Positions 31,701 through 39,128 of a stretch of DNA of 64,000 bases are shown here, in pieces. The notes under the pieces are model-generated. The model made no database searches. It was not told the DNA's origin and saw only the letters and a program-made list of their open reading frames with translations. Numbering within the stretch: the stretch's first letter is position 1; the number at the start of each line of letters is the position of its first letter. Location: the NCBI GenBank assembly GCA_016868775.1, contig VGFT01000002.1, positions 1-64,000 on the forward strand. Reading direction: 5' to 3'. The DNA comes from Bacteroidota bacterium (GTDB taxonomy: Bacteria; Bacteroidota; Bacteroidia; Chitinophagales; Chitinophagaceae). Position numbers and translations under genes: made by a program.

Positions 31701-31828
31701 TCAATGCCAAAGCAACCTATCAAAGCGTGGCCGATAACACGGAGGATCCGGTTTTGCAGCAAGAAGCAAAAGATAAGCTGAGGCAGGTAATAGAAGAGGA
31801 ACGTAGGTCAACTAAATCAGATTCTTAA
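28793..31828 (+). CDS. Secreted tetratricopeptide-repeat protein
   Basis: 1,011 aa. A signal peptide (MRSFLVIWLLLPLLLAGEAFS, next residue Gln) is followed by continuous helical TPR-like repeats over nearly the whole length, many with A/G-Y-F-K-Q spacing of 34-36 residues (for example TRYTLGYAYMKSANYAAAGDQF-like units in the middle). It is probably a periplasmic scaffold. It shares a transcript with the barrel, HU-like and methyltransferase genes. The ATG at 28793 is preferred over TTG at 28772 because it begins the signal peptide. The stop overlaps the next start (TAATG). Confidence 0.88.
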   Translation: MRSFLVIWLLLPLLLAGEAFSQRTALEVDPRRSWDQAVQWFYAGQESLAYPIFLRTNRVFSPPSERFVEPAEADYFRLACGIRLNESTAVEEANQYLLDHHPPAFEHSLLYYLAEYHFRAQRHEAARHSLDQLDSRNLREAERTHFRFMLGYLDFISQRFVSAQNYFDSVRTQVKHPDYAAANYYFGFLCLRQRQYENALASLRLVEAHPEYRSIVPYYIGQLYYLQAKKEEAIAYVEQKLADSTAQHYELPLKQLLGHAYFEKRAFDKALPLLKEYVDRSEKVRREDIYELSYCYHQSGQYEACLPGFRELGGGQDSLSQHAMYLLGDAYLKTGDLNNARSAFQFCARNNSYPDQREISLLQYGKLSYELSFLGEAQLSLEQFLQAYPNSTRKAEAQELMVMVLSATNNFRTALQWVERIDQPSANLKKSFSRIWFGRAMELLNDQLLDPAQSLLNKVLSDPASGHWKQQAKFWLGEITFRKEQYASCISYLNDFLMASPAATGEISATQARYTLGYAYMKSANYAAAGDQFQLITKNMPGQPAPLLQDAWLRAGDSYYMRREYNKSKSYYERAVTMQWPAADYAQFQLSMIAGIRNLGEKIRLLQVIPEKYPQSSLLPDTYLEMANAYIADQKFKEAIPALDKVITTATQDSWISRALFMQGICWYNLDAYDESLQRLKEVVSRFPNGEEAEDALDNIRQIYLESGKSAEFIQYMEDIGRPVEYPVADSLTFAAAEQLYESGQSVAALKSLQRYLEEYPHGRYRLKAFYQSADLLSKQKEWIAARKQIDSVLALQPNKYEEWAWREGARIAYFEQKESAAALKYYNGLYQVTRNQGWRMESLRGSVRCYQQLRDWSAGHQQARLLLNETDATPDDRSVASMVLAQYAQSQQQWDESVRYYQSILPLNKGFLSAEARYQIAWIYFRQGKWVDAEKAAEETIQRSGSYEPWATKSYLLLGDIYFVQKDYFNAKATYQSVADNTEDPVLQQEAKDKLRQVIEEERRSTKSDS

Positions 31829-33477
31829 TGCAATCCATTATCATACTATCGACCTTCTCTTTGCTCTGCTGGCTACCCCTTCGAGGCCTCGGCCAGGCAG
31901 GAAAAAGAGACACAACGGGTACGGTTGATATTATTTCAAATTTCAAGCCCACCTTACGGGATTTGGTAAAAATGCAGTTTACGGCCTCCACCCCCCCGGC
32001 CGACACATCCCGCCAACGACTTACCTACCAAATACCCAGTCAAGAGTTGTCCATCGTCTACCAGCCGGGCACCTTGAAACCCCTGGCGTACCAGGCCGAT
32101 TCCAATCTTGGATTTCGTCCTACCCAATACCTACAAGCCGGCTATGGAAGTTTGAGCAATCCCTATCTGGCCTTGGCGCTGGAGTTGGGTAAAAAATCGC
32201 CTGTCCGAATCTATGGGGGACATCAATCAGCCACCGGTCAATTACCGTTTCAAGGGCACTCCATTTCACACGGACTTGTGAGTTGGCAGCTGGCCAATCG
32301 CAACAAGGGTGAGTGGATTTCTTCCCTTTCGTACAACCGTCAGCGATTCAATAAATATGGTTTTGACAATCGGTTGACTACCCCACCAACCGATTCGATT
32401 CGACAGGTTTTTCACCAGATAGGCATCCAACTCGGCTACCGAAAAAAAGAACTGATCTCGCCAGGGTTCTTTCTTGAACCAATTATCGATGCAAAACGCA
32501 CGACGGATCAGCTTGGCAACCAAGACCTCGAAGTAAGATTATCCGTTCCGTCCCGCTACAAGATCAACGACCGACTCTCACTCCTTGCCAACGGATTGGC
32601 TCATTTGGGTCGAATTAAACCTGCCAACGGTTCGGGACTGAATCATTCTGTTTATAGCCTGCAGACCTCTCTTCATTTGCGATGGCCAGTGTGGTCGGCA
32701 CAAATAGGAATTCGACCCAGTTGGGATGCAAGCGGCACACGGATTTATCCGGATCTGCAAATCCAATGGCATCGCCCCACCCAACCCTGGTTGCTCCGGG
32801 CGCAGTGGACTGGCGAGCTGCAACGTACGGGGTACCGTGATCTCTTCAGCCAAAATCCCTGGTTATGGATGCCCTCCGAGTGGCGAAATCAAGGACGAAT
32901 TGACCGGTCGATTTCCTGGCAATACAACCGGCGCGCCCATTGGGTTTATGAGCTCCGGGCCGGGTATCAGACATTACAGGATGCATTTTTATTTATTAAT
33001 GATACGACATCTACCGGCGACGGTAAATCGTTTCAGGTGGTTTATGCCGACCGGATCCAAAACCTTTACCTAACCGGTAAACTTAGTTATCGTCAGTCCG
33101 AAAATTGGTTGATTCGCGCAGAAGTAAAGTGGAACAATTATCATGGCCTTCGGGGGGTGGATAAGGCATGGGGATTTCTTCCATTTGAATGGAACCTGCA
33201 CGGTTGGCATCGCTTCGCCAACAAACTCAGGATCCAAGCAGATCTCTACTCCTGGTTTGCGCCGCATTACCTTGAAAAAACCGGGAAGGCCGGAAGAGCC
33301 GATGGTGCCATTGACCTAAACCTGGGCGCTCAGATGCCCATCACCCGATCGATCAGCGGATGGTTGCAATGCAACAATGTTTTCAATCGTACGTACAGCC
33401 GCTGGTCGCAATATCCAACTTATGGATTTCATATTGTCGGGGGAGTTGTATTTTCACTCGACAAAAAAATGTTTTGA
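31828..33477 (+). CDS. Outer-membrane beta-barrel protein without plug domain
   Basis: 549 aa. A signal peptide ends LRGLG before Gln. The N-terminal ~80 residues are soluble (contain KPTLRDLVKMQF and TYQIPSQELSIVYQP). From about residue 100 the sequence alternates short polar turns with amphipathic strands rich in Trp, Tyr and Arg, ending in a strand with terminal Phe (FSLDKKMF). This is the profile of a TonB-receptor-like barrel, but no TonB box or plug domain is visible. It overlaps both neighbours by one base, so it is tightly coupled to the TPR and HU-like genes. Ligand unknown. Confidence 0.8.
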   Translation: MQSIIILSTFSLLCWLPLRGLGQAGKRDTTGTVDIISNFKPTLRDLVKMQFTASTPPADTSRQRLTYQIPSQELSIVYQPGTLKPLAYQADSNLGFRPTQYLQAGYGSLSNPYLALALELGKKSPVRIYGGHQSATGQLPFQGHSISHGLVSWQLANRNKGEWISSLSYNRQRFNKYGFDNRLTTPPTDSIRQVFHQIGIQLGYRKKELISPGFFLEPIIDAKRTTDQLGNQDLEVRLSVPSRYKINDRLSLLANGLAHLGRIKPANGSGLNHSVYSLQTSLHLRWPVWSAQIGIRPSWDASGTRIYPDLQIQWHRPTQPWLLRAQWTGELQRTGYRDLFSQNPWLWMPSEWRNQGRIDRSISWQYNRRAHWVYELRAGYQTLQDAFLFINDTTSTGDGKSFQVVYADRIQNLYLTGKLSYRQSENWLIRAEVKWNNYHGLRGVDKAWGFLPFEWNLHGWHRFANKLRIQADLYSWFAPHYLEKTGKAGRADGAIDLNLGAQMPITRSISGWLQCNNVFNRTYSRWSQYPTYGFHIVGGVVFSLDKKMF

Positions 33478-34055
33478 TGTCCCTTTTGGTATCTAACTGG
33501 TTGGCCGCACTTCAACCCCTTCCCCTGGAGGGAATGGGCATTCTCCAATGGGAACGCCGTCCGGCAACACGTCGCGGCCAGACCTCTTTATTGGAGGGAC
33601 CCCAGTGGACCTTGGCATTTCATCCAAATACCTCCACCCTGATGCCCGCTGATTTTTTTCAGCATCTTGCCTGCTTTGGGAATCAATCAGTCGAGGAGGC
33701 TGCCTTTCAGTATAAAGCCTGGCACCAACAATTTCAAATGGAATCATTCCGTATAGCAATTCTAGACCAAGGGGAGTTAACAAAGCAAGCTTCTGAAAAT
33801 GTTGAATGGCATCCTCTTCCCCCACGAACCACCCCGGAAGTCGATCTAAAAGTAATTCCCTTCTCCGATCATTATTTGTACCGGCGTTGGGATGTATTGA
33901 AAAAAATTGTGGTCGCCTTTGCCTTCTTGGCACTGATCGGTACAATGACTGTTTTTATTCGAGATGGTTGGAAATCCGATACCACGCGTTCCCATCTCCC
34001 GTGCTCGATCCAACCCGGGGATCCATCCTCCTTGCCTTATCAGGAAATTCGCTGA
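33477..34055 (+). CDS. Membrane protein with HU-CCDC81-like N-terminal region
   Basis: A 192-aa protein. Residues ~1-105 (VSNWLAALQPLPLEGMGILQWERRPA, LLEGPQWTLAFHPN) resemble the prokaryotic HU-CCDC81 module known in Bacteroidota, where it usually precedes a membrane helix and a SPOR peptidoglycan-binding domain. One membrane helix is at about 140-160 (KKIVVAFAFLALIGTMTVFI). The ~30-residue tail is too short for SPOR. The ATG overlaps the barrel stop (TGATG). A cell-envelope role is inferred from the operon; the domain assignment is by eye and moderate. Confidence 0.55.
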   Translation: MSLLVSNWLAALQPLPLEGMGILQWERRPATRRGQTSLLEGPQWTLAFHPNTSTLMPADFFQHLACFGNQSVEEAAFQYKAWHQQFQMESFRIAILDQGELTKQASENVEWHPLPPRTTPEVDLKVIPFSDHYLYRRWDVLKKIVVAFAFLALIGTMTVFIRDGWKSDTTRSHLPCSIQPGDPSSLPYQEIR

Positions 34056-34062
34056 GCTCCTT

Positions 34063-34962
34063 ATGTCCGATCCAATTCATTACGACACCTGTCCAATTTG
34101 CAATCAAGCCAACTGGCAACCCGTATTTGCGGTGATCGATCAATTGATAAGTAAAAAATCCTTTACACTCATTGAATGCAAACAATGCCGGGTCCGGCTA
34201 ACACAGGATGCTCCCGGCCCCAACGAGGCAGGTGCCTATTATCAGTCCGAAGACTATATCTCCCACACCAACACAAGCCAAGGATTGATCAATCGGATCT
34301 ATCAATTGGTGCGTCGCCGCACGTTGCACCAAAAAATAAAATGGGTGGAGCAAGCTACCCGTCTCACCGGCGGTCGGATCTTGGATGTAGGCAGCGGCAC
34401 CGGTGCATTTGTATCCGCCCTTCGCCAAGCCGGTTGGCGAGCCGACGGACTGGAACCAGATTCAGTCGCGCGCCAAGTGGGCCTGCGTGATTTTGGAATC
34501 TCCTTACTGGAATCCGAACAACTGTATAAACTTCCTTCCGGTGAATTTGATGCCATCACGCTGTGGCATGTACTCGAACACGTACACGACTTGAAAGGAT
34601 ACATGCGGGAATTTCATCGACTTCTCAAGCCCGGCGGACGGTTGTTGCTGGCTTTACCCAACCATACGTCACGGGATGCTCACTATTTTCAACAATGGTG
34701 GGCGGCCTATGACGTTCCCCGACATCTCTATCATTTTGCGCCGGAATCGATCCGGGCCCTTTCCGAGCAAACCGGTTTTCAATGTGCATCCCTACGGCCT
34801 ATGTGGTACGATGCCTTTTATATCGCCTTGCTAAGCCATCAACATAAAAGCGGGAACAGTCGCTGGTTGTGGTCTGTTGGAGTGGGACTTCGTTCTAACC
34901 TTTCCGCCTTGTTGGATCGGAATCGTACAAGCTCCTTGGTCTATGAGCTGAAACCTATCTAG
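34063..34962 (+). CDS. Class I SAM-dependent methyltransferase with N-terminal zinc ribbon
   Basis: A 299-aa protein. Two cysteine pairs near the N-terminus (CPICNQ and ECKQC) suggest a zinc ribbon. From about residue 95 a Rossmann fold carries motif I ILDVGSGTGAFV, LWHVLEHVHD and a LLKPGGRLLLALPN loop. Substrate not predictable; related proteins methylate sugars or lipids. The ATG at 34063 starts just before the zinc ribbon. The stop overlaps the convergent glutaminyl cyclase stop. Confidence 0.87.
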   Translation: MSDPIHYDTCPICNQANWQPVFAVIDQLISKKSFTLIECKQCRVRLTQDAPGPNEAGAYYQSEDYISHTNTSQGLINRIYQLVRRRTLHQKIKWVEQATRLTGGRILDVGSGTGAFVSALRQAGWRADGLEPDSVARQVGLRDFGISLLESEQLYKLPSGEFDAITLWHVLEHVHDLKGYMREFHRLLKPGGRLLLALPNHTSRDAHYFQQWWAAYDVPRHLYHFAPESIRALSEQTGFQCASLRPMWYDAFYIALLSHQHKSGNSRWLWSVGVGLRSNLSALLDRNRTSSLVYELKPI

Positions 34963-35762
34963 TGAGAAAATTCGATCTCGTATAACTCTGCCCACCATTT
35001 TCCGGTGACAAGTATTTTTTTGGTCTGCTCATCATAGGCAATTCCGTTGGGGACGTCTGCCCGCGGATTTAATGCCTTGTTGCGATTCCAGATCTCCGTC
35101 AGATCGGCTTTGCCCACCACTTCACCCGTGTTCGGATCGATCTTGAGCAAATAAGGGTAGGTATATTGATTGGCATAAATAAAGCCATCAATGAATTCAA
35201 GCTCATTTAAATTGAAGCTGGGCGACCCGGACTCCGTCACCGTTTGAGTACGCAACAACGTAAAATCCTGCGGCCGGTAAAAAAATAAATCCCCACTGCC
35301 CGTAGTTACGATCAGGTTGTTGCCATCGTGCGTGATGCCCCATCCCTCAAAACTGACATCAAACTCCTTCACCTTTTTAAAGTTCGGGAGGGTATAAACA
35401 AATACTTTTTTTTCCTGCCAGGTGAGTTGATAAACGGTGTCGCGCAGGATCGTGATGCCTTCTCCAAAAAATTGATTGGCTAACGATATGCCCTGGATCG
35501 TTTTGCCACTCATTAGTTCGACTTGCTTCAACTGCGATTTGCCATAATTTCCGGTGCCCTCATAAAGGTTTCCCTTGTAAATGACCAATCCCTGCGTGTA
35601 AGCCGCCGTGTCGTGTGGGAAGGACCGCACGATCGAAAAGCCAATGTTTTTCGGAGCGGGGGGAGTTGCATCTACGACCGATGGCTTTTTTTCCTCACAG
35701 CTCCAAAAAAGCAACGACGAGATGATGAGTACATTAATGGGATATCGGAATTGGTCAAGCAT
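34959..35762 (-). CDS. Glutaminyl-peptide cyclotransferase (lipoprotein)
   Basis: A 267-aa protein. A signal peptide ends in a lipobox (LLFWSC, Cys22). The rest is a five-bladed beta-propeller of the plant/bacterial glutamine cyclotransferase family (SFPHDTAAYTQGLVIYKGNLYEGTG, the WGITHDGNNLIVTTG segment, NELEFIDGFIYANQY, VPNGIAYDE). It converts N-terminal Gln of exported proteins to pyroglutamate. Many secreted proteins in this window are predicted to begin with Gln after cleavage. The ATG at 35762 is chosen over a GTG at 35798: it starts the signal peptide and has a TACCTTGC box 5 nt upstream. Confidence 0.92.
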   Translation of the reverse strand: MLDQFRYPINVLIISSLLFWSCEEKKPSVVDATPPAPKNIGFSIVRSFPHDTAAYTQGLVIYKGNLYEGTGNYGKSQLKQVELMSGKTIQGISLANQFFGEGITILRDTVYQLTWQEKKVFVYTLPNFKKVKEFDVSFEGWGITHDGNNLIVTTGSGDLFFYRPQDFTLLRTQTVTESGSPSFNLNELEFIDGFIYANQYTYPYLLKIDPNTGEVVGKADLTEIWNRNKALNPRADVPNGIAYDEQTKKILVTGKWWAELYEIEFSH

Positions 35763-35813
35763 CCGATGCAAGGTACATTTTATATGAAATTCAATCACCT
35801 TCCGGTGGTTTCC

Positions 35814-35848
35814 ATAAGAAAAGAGGACAATTCGTCCTCTTTTCTTAT
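35814..35848 (-). terminator. Long hairpin terminator downstream of lpd
   Basis: A perfect 15-bp inverted repeat (35814-35828 with 35834-35848) with a 5-nt loop lies between the lpd stop and the glutaminyl cyclase gene. Its arms end in T-rich sequence (CTCTTTTCTTAT) on the plus strand. It probably ends lpd transcription and insulates the cyclase promoter. Confidence 0.7.
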
Positions 35849-35864
35849 CTCTTCATTGACTGGA

Positions 35865-37268
35865 TCAGAGATGGATCGCTTCTCCGTAAGCCACCTCGAT
35901 GGCGTCTTTTACGCTTTCGCTGATGGTGGGGTGGGGGTGGATGGAATTCAATACTTCGTGATAGGTGGTCTCCAATTTACGGGCCGTGACGGTTTGAGCG
36001 ATCATTTCGGTGACATTGTACCCGATCATGTGGGTGCCTAACCATTCGCCGTATTTGGCATCGAAGATCACTTTTACGAATCCCTCGGTATGTCCGGCTG
36101 CAGAAGCCTTACCACTTGCACTCAGCGGGAACTTCCCAACTTTGATTTCATATCCGGCTTCTTTGGCTTGTTTTTCGGTGTATCCGACCGAGGCGATCTC
36201 CGGGATGCAATAGGTACAGCCGGGGACGTTGTTGTAATCGATGGGTTCCGGCTGATGGTGGTATTTGCGCTCGTTGTAGCCGATCGATTCCACGCAGTTG
36301 ATGGCTTCTTTACTGGCGACGTGTGCCAGGGCTTGTCCGGGGGTGCAATCTCCGATCGCATAAATACCGGGTACGTTGGTTTGTCCGTATTTGTCGACCA
36401 GCACTTTTCCTTTTTCGGTCTTGATGCCCAGTCCCTCTAACCCGATGCCCTCAATGTTGGCAACTACGCCTGCGGCACTCAACAAGATCTCGGCTTCGAG
36501 TGTGATCTCACCGGTGGCGGTCTTGACCTTGGCCTTGACGCCGGCACCGGTGGTATCGACGGCGGTGACTTCGCTGCTGGTCATGATCTCGATGCCGTTT
36601 TTCTTGTACTGCTTCTCGAGTTCTTTACTAATGTCTTCGTCTTCCACGGGAACGATCCGTTGCATGTATTCAACGATGGTCACCTTCGTGCCCATGCTGT
36701 TGTAGAAATAAGCGAATTCAACACCGATGGCGCCGCTACCAACGATGATCATCGAATCGGGTTTTTGAGGAAGGACCATGGCTTCACGGTAGCCAATGAT
36801 CTTCTTGCCGTCGATCGGCATAGAAGGAAGTTTCCGGCTTCTTCCGCCGGTGGCCAGGATGATGTGTTTGGCCTCAACGACCTGGGTCTTTCCATCGGAT
36901 CCGCTTACTTCGAGTTTACCCTTGGCGATCAGTTTACCAAAACCCATGATCACATCGATCTTGTTTTTTTTCATCAGGAACTGTACGCCTTTGCTCATTT
37001 TATCGGCTACTCCTCGGCTGCGTTTGATCACCGCATCAAATTGGGGCGTGCCGCTCGCTTGGATGCCAAAATCCTGTGCGTGTTTGATGTACTCATTCAC
37101 CTGAGCGCTTTTTAGCAGGGCCTTGGTGGGGATACAACCCCAGTTCAGGCAAACACCGCCCAAGCTTTCTTTTTCAATGACAGCGGTTTTGAACCCCAAT
37201 TGGGCCGCCCGAATGGCGGCCACATATCCGCCGGGACCAGATCCCAAAACGACCACATCGTATGCCAT
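35865..37268 (-). CDS. lpdA: Dihydrolipoyl dehydrogenase (E3)
   Basis: A 467-aa FAD enzyme that reoxidises dihydrolipoamide of 2-oxo acid dehydrogenases or the glycine cleavage system. It has YDVVVLGSGPGGYVAAIRAAQ (FAD), the redox disulfide GGVCLNWGCIPTKAL, the NAD-binding IIVGSGAIGVEFAYF, YAIGDCTPG and the C-terminal catalytic NSIHPHPTISESVKDA. The ATG at 37268 (MAYDVV) is the family start; an in-frame extension upstream is not conserved-looking. It probably serves the E2 encoded at 24200. Confidence 0.97.
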   Translation of the reverse strand: MAYDVVVLGSGPGGYVAAIRAAQLGFKTAVIEKESLGGVCLNWGCIPTKALLKSAQVNEYIKHAQDFGIQASGTPQFDAVIKRSRGVADKMSKGVQFLMKKNKIDVIMGFGKLIAKGKLEVSGSDGKTQVVEAKHIILATGGRSRKLPSMPIDGKKIIGYREAMVLPQKPDSMIIVGSGAIGVEFAYFYNSMGTKVTIVEYMQRIVPVEDEDISKELEKQYKKNGIEIMTSSEVTAVDTTGAGVKAKVKTATGEITLEAEILLSAAGVVANIEGIGLEGLGIKTEKGKVLVDKYGQTNVPGIYAIGDCTPGQALAHVASKEAINCVESIGYNERKYHHQPEPIDYNNVPGCTYCIPEIASVGYTEKQAKEAGYEIKVGKFPLSASGKASAAGHTEGFVKVIFDAKYGEWLGTHMIGYNVTEMIAQTVTARKLETTYHEVLNSIHPHPTISESVKDAIEVAYGEAIHL

Positions 37269-37425
37269 AAATCGATTGAATTTTAAGGTGATAGAGCCTT
37301 GCCAGGCCCTGATAGGGGGCGAAGTTACTCTAAGACAGGGAATTGACAACCGCCCGGTTCGACCGATTTCAGGGGGCTCCCTACAGAAAAAAACCGTTTT
37401 CTTCGTCTAATTCGCTGATTTCCCT

Positions 37426-37433
37426 TACTTTTG
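37426..37433 (+). promoter_or_regulatory. Promoter -7 box of the rpmB operon
   Basis: TACTTTTG is an exact TAnnTTTG match 21 nt before the rpmB ATG. A weak TTCG at 37402-37405, 20 bp upstream, may be the -33 element. Confidence 0.6.
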
Positions 37434-37454
37434 CCCTCCCAAAATTGTATCGTT

Positions 37455-37691
37455 ATGGCACGCGTATGTCAGGTTACCGGAAAGACCCCGATCGGGGGGC
37501 ACAAGGTCTCTCACTCCAACATCAAGACCAAGCGTCGTTTCCTTCCCAACCTGCAAACCAAGAAGTTCTTCCTGGCGGAAGAGGATAAGTGGGTGACCCT
37601 GAAGGTGTCGGCAGATGCCATTCGGACCATCAACAAGAATGGTTTGTATTCTGTGGTCAAACAACTCCGCGCCCAAGGCGAAAAAATCTAA
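37455..37691 (+). CDS. rpmB: 50S ribosomal protein L28
   Basis: A 78-aa large-subunit protein beginning [21 protein letters not shown], the standard L28 N-terminus, with the [17 protein letters not shown] segment. Only one cysteine is present, so it is a zinc-free form. The ATG at 37455 is the family start. It is first in the rpmB-rpmG-DUF4295 operon. Confidence 0.97.
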   Translation: MARVCQVTGKTPIGGHKVSHSNIKTKRRFLPNLQTKKFFLAEEDKWVTLKVSADAIRTINKNGLYSVVKQLRAQGEKI

Positions 37692-37709
37692 TCCAAAAAA
37701 GCAAGCATC

Positions 37710-37892
37710 ATGGCGAAGAAAGGCAATCGCGTTCAGGTTATTCTGGAGTGCACCGAGCACAAAACCAGCGGAAAGCCCGGTACCAGCCGGTACATTACCG
37801 TTAAGAACAAGAAAAACAATCCGGAACGATTGGAGCTTAAAAAGTACAATCCCATCCTGAAAAAAGTAACGACACACAAAGAGATCAAGTAA
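37710..37892 (+). CDS. rpmG: 50S ribosomal protein L33
   Basis: A 60-aa large-subunit protein, [18 protein letters not shown] then the [10 protein letters not shown] and [14 protein letters not shown] segments. It has a single Cys rather than paired CxxC motifs, so it is the zinc-independent form. It lies 18 bp after rpmB. Confidence 0.97.
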   Translation: MAKKGNRVQVILECTEHKTSGKPGTSRYITVKNKKNNPERLELKKYNPILKKVTTHKEIK

Positions 37893-37913
37893 TCCCCCAT
37901 TAACTCATAACTT

Positions 37914-38084
37914 ATGGCAAAAGCAGCAAAAACGGCGATTAAAAAGGACCCCAAACAGGCGGCCGAAGCCAAGAACTATACCAAAGTGATTAAGGCGGTT
38001 CGCAGCCTCAAATCGGGTGCCTACACCTTCAAGGAGCAAATGGTGCACAAGGATAAAGTAAAAGATTTCCTGGCACAGAAATAA
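37914..38084 (+). CDS. DUF4295-family small ribosome-neighbourhood protein
   Basis: A 56-aa basic protein, ATG at 37914 and TAA at 38082-38084. It begins MAKAAKTAIKKDPKQAAE and contains NYTKVIKAVRSLKSGAYTF and the EQMVHKDKVKDFLAQK end. GAYTFKE and the KDF ending match the DUF4295 family, which in Bacteroidota sits directly after L28 and L33. A ribosome-associated role is inferred from that context and from composition (13 Lys). It is last in the operon, before a clear terminator. Confidence 0.85.
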   Translation: MAKAAKTAIKKDPKQAAEAKNYTKVIKAVRSLKSGAYTFKEQMVHKDKVKDFLAQK

Positions 38085-38107
38085 TCTTCTGCCTACCTCA
38101 AAATCTT

Positions 38108-38143
38108 CAAGAGCTGTTCACATTCGAATGGCTCTTGTTTTTT
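38108..38143 (+). terminator. Terminator after the rpmB operon
   Basis: CAAGAGC (38108-38114) pairs with GCTCTTG (38131-38137). The loop holds a second small stem (CATTCGAATG). Six T follow. It separates the ribosomal operon from ftsY-rimO. Confidence 0.82.
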
Positions 38144-38159
38144 AAATCCGTTTCAATTC

Positions 38160-39128
38160 ATGGGACTCTTCGACCGCTGGTTCGGGAAAAATGAGAAAGA
38201 AGCGCTGGAGCAGGGACTCCAAAAAACCAAACAGGGTTTTTGGGAAAAACTGAATCGTGTCTGGTCGGGCAAATCACGCCTCGACGATGAATTACTGGAA
38301 AATCTCGAAGAAGCCCTGATCACCTCAGATGTCGGGATCTCCACCACCGAAGCCATCATCGCCCGCATCGAAAAAAGAGTCAGCCGCGACAAGTACCTAA
38401 ATCCCGGCGAACTCAGCCAAATCCTCCAATCGGAAATGGCAGCCGTTTTGCCCGACCCGGTGCACGACTACGGATTCGACTCTCCCCTTCCACACAAGCC
38501 ACACGTGATCCTGGTCGTAGGTGTCAATGGCGTGGGGAAGACCACCACCATCGGTAAACTCGCGTATCGCTTTAAACAAGCAGGGAAAGAAGTGCTGCTG
38601 GGCGCTGCCGATACCTTTCGTGCCGCCGCGGTTGATCAGCTGACCATCTGGAGTGAGCGCATCGGTGTGCCGATCGTCAAACAACCCACGGGCAGCGATC
38701 CGGCTGCCGTTGCCTTCGATACGGTTCAAAGTGCTTTGGCCCGTGGAAGCGACGTGGTGCTGATCGATACCGCCGGACGCTTACACAACAAGGCCCACCT
38801 GATGGAAGAGCTCACCAAGATCAAACGCGTGATCCAAAAGGTCATTCAAAACGCACCCCATGAAGTGCTGCTGGTCTTGGATGGTTCAACCGGACAAAAC
38901 GCCGTCGAACAAGCCCGGCACTTTCAGTCCGCTACCGACGTAAACGCACTGGCGATTACCAAACTCGACGGAACCGCAAAAGGCGGCGTCGTGATGGCCG
39001 TGGCCCATTCCTTTAACATTCCGGTTAAATTCATTGGGGTCGGAGAAAAAATGGAAGACCTACTCGTATTTGATAAGGAGGCGTTTGTCAACAGTCTGTT
39101 TACGCTGGAAAATAAATCCGCTGAATGA
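38160..39128 (+). CDS. ftsY: Signal recognition particle receptor FtsY
   Basis: A 322-aa SRP GTPase that docks SRP-ribosome complexes at the inner membrane. It has a short acidic-poor N-terminal part, the N domain (DELLENLEEALITSDVGISTT), G1 in VNGVGKTTTIGKLA, the AADTFRAAAVDQL insertion, G3 in LIDTAGRLHNK, and TKLDGTAKGG. The long acidic A domain of E. coli is absent, as is common. It overlaps rimO by 4 bp. Confidence 0.97.
   Translation: MGLFDRWFGKNEKEALEQGLQKTKQGFWEKLNRVWSGKSRLDDELLENLEEALITSDVGISTTEAIIARIEKRVSRDKYLNPGELSQILQSEMAAVLPDPVHDYGFDSPLPHKPHVILVVGVNGVGKTTTIGKLAYRFKQAGKEVLLGAADTFRAAAVDQLTIWSERIGVPIVKQPTGSDPAAVAFDTVQSALARGSDVVLIDTAGRLHNKAHLMEELTKIKRVIQKVIQNAPHEVLLVLDGSTGQNAVEQARHFQSATDVNALAITKLDGTAKGGVVMAVAHSFNIPVKFIGVGEKMEDLLVFDKEAFVNSLFTLENKSAE

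Noticed and set aside
37269-37349. N-terminal extension of lpd to 37349
   Set aside because: The extension is unlike any E3 N-terminus; MAYDVV at 37268 is the family start.
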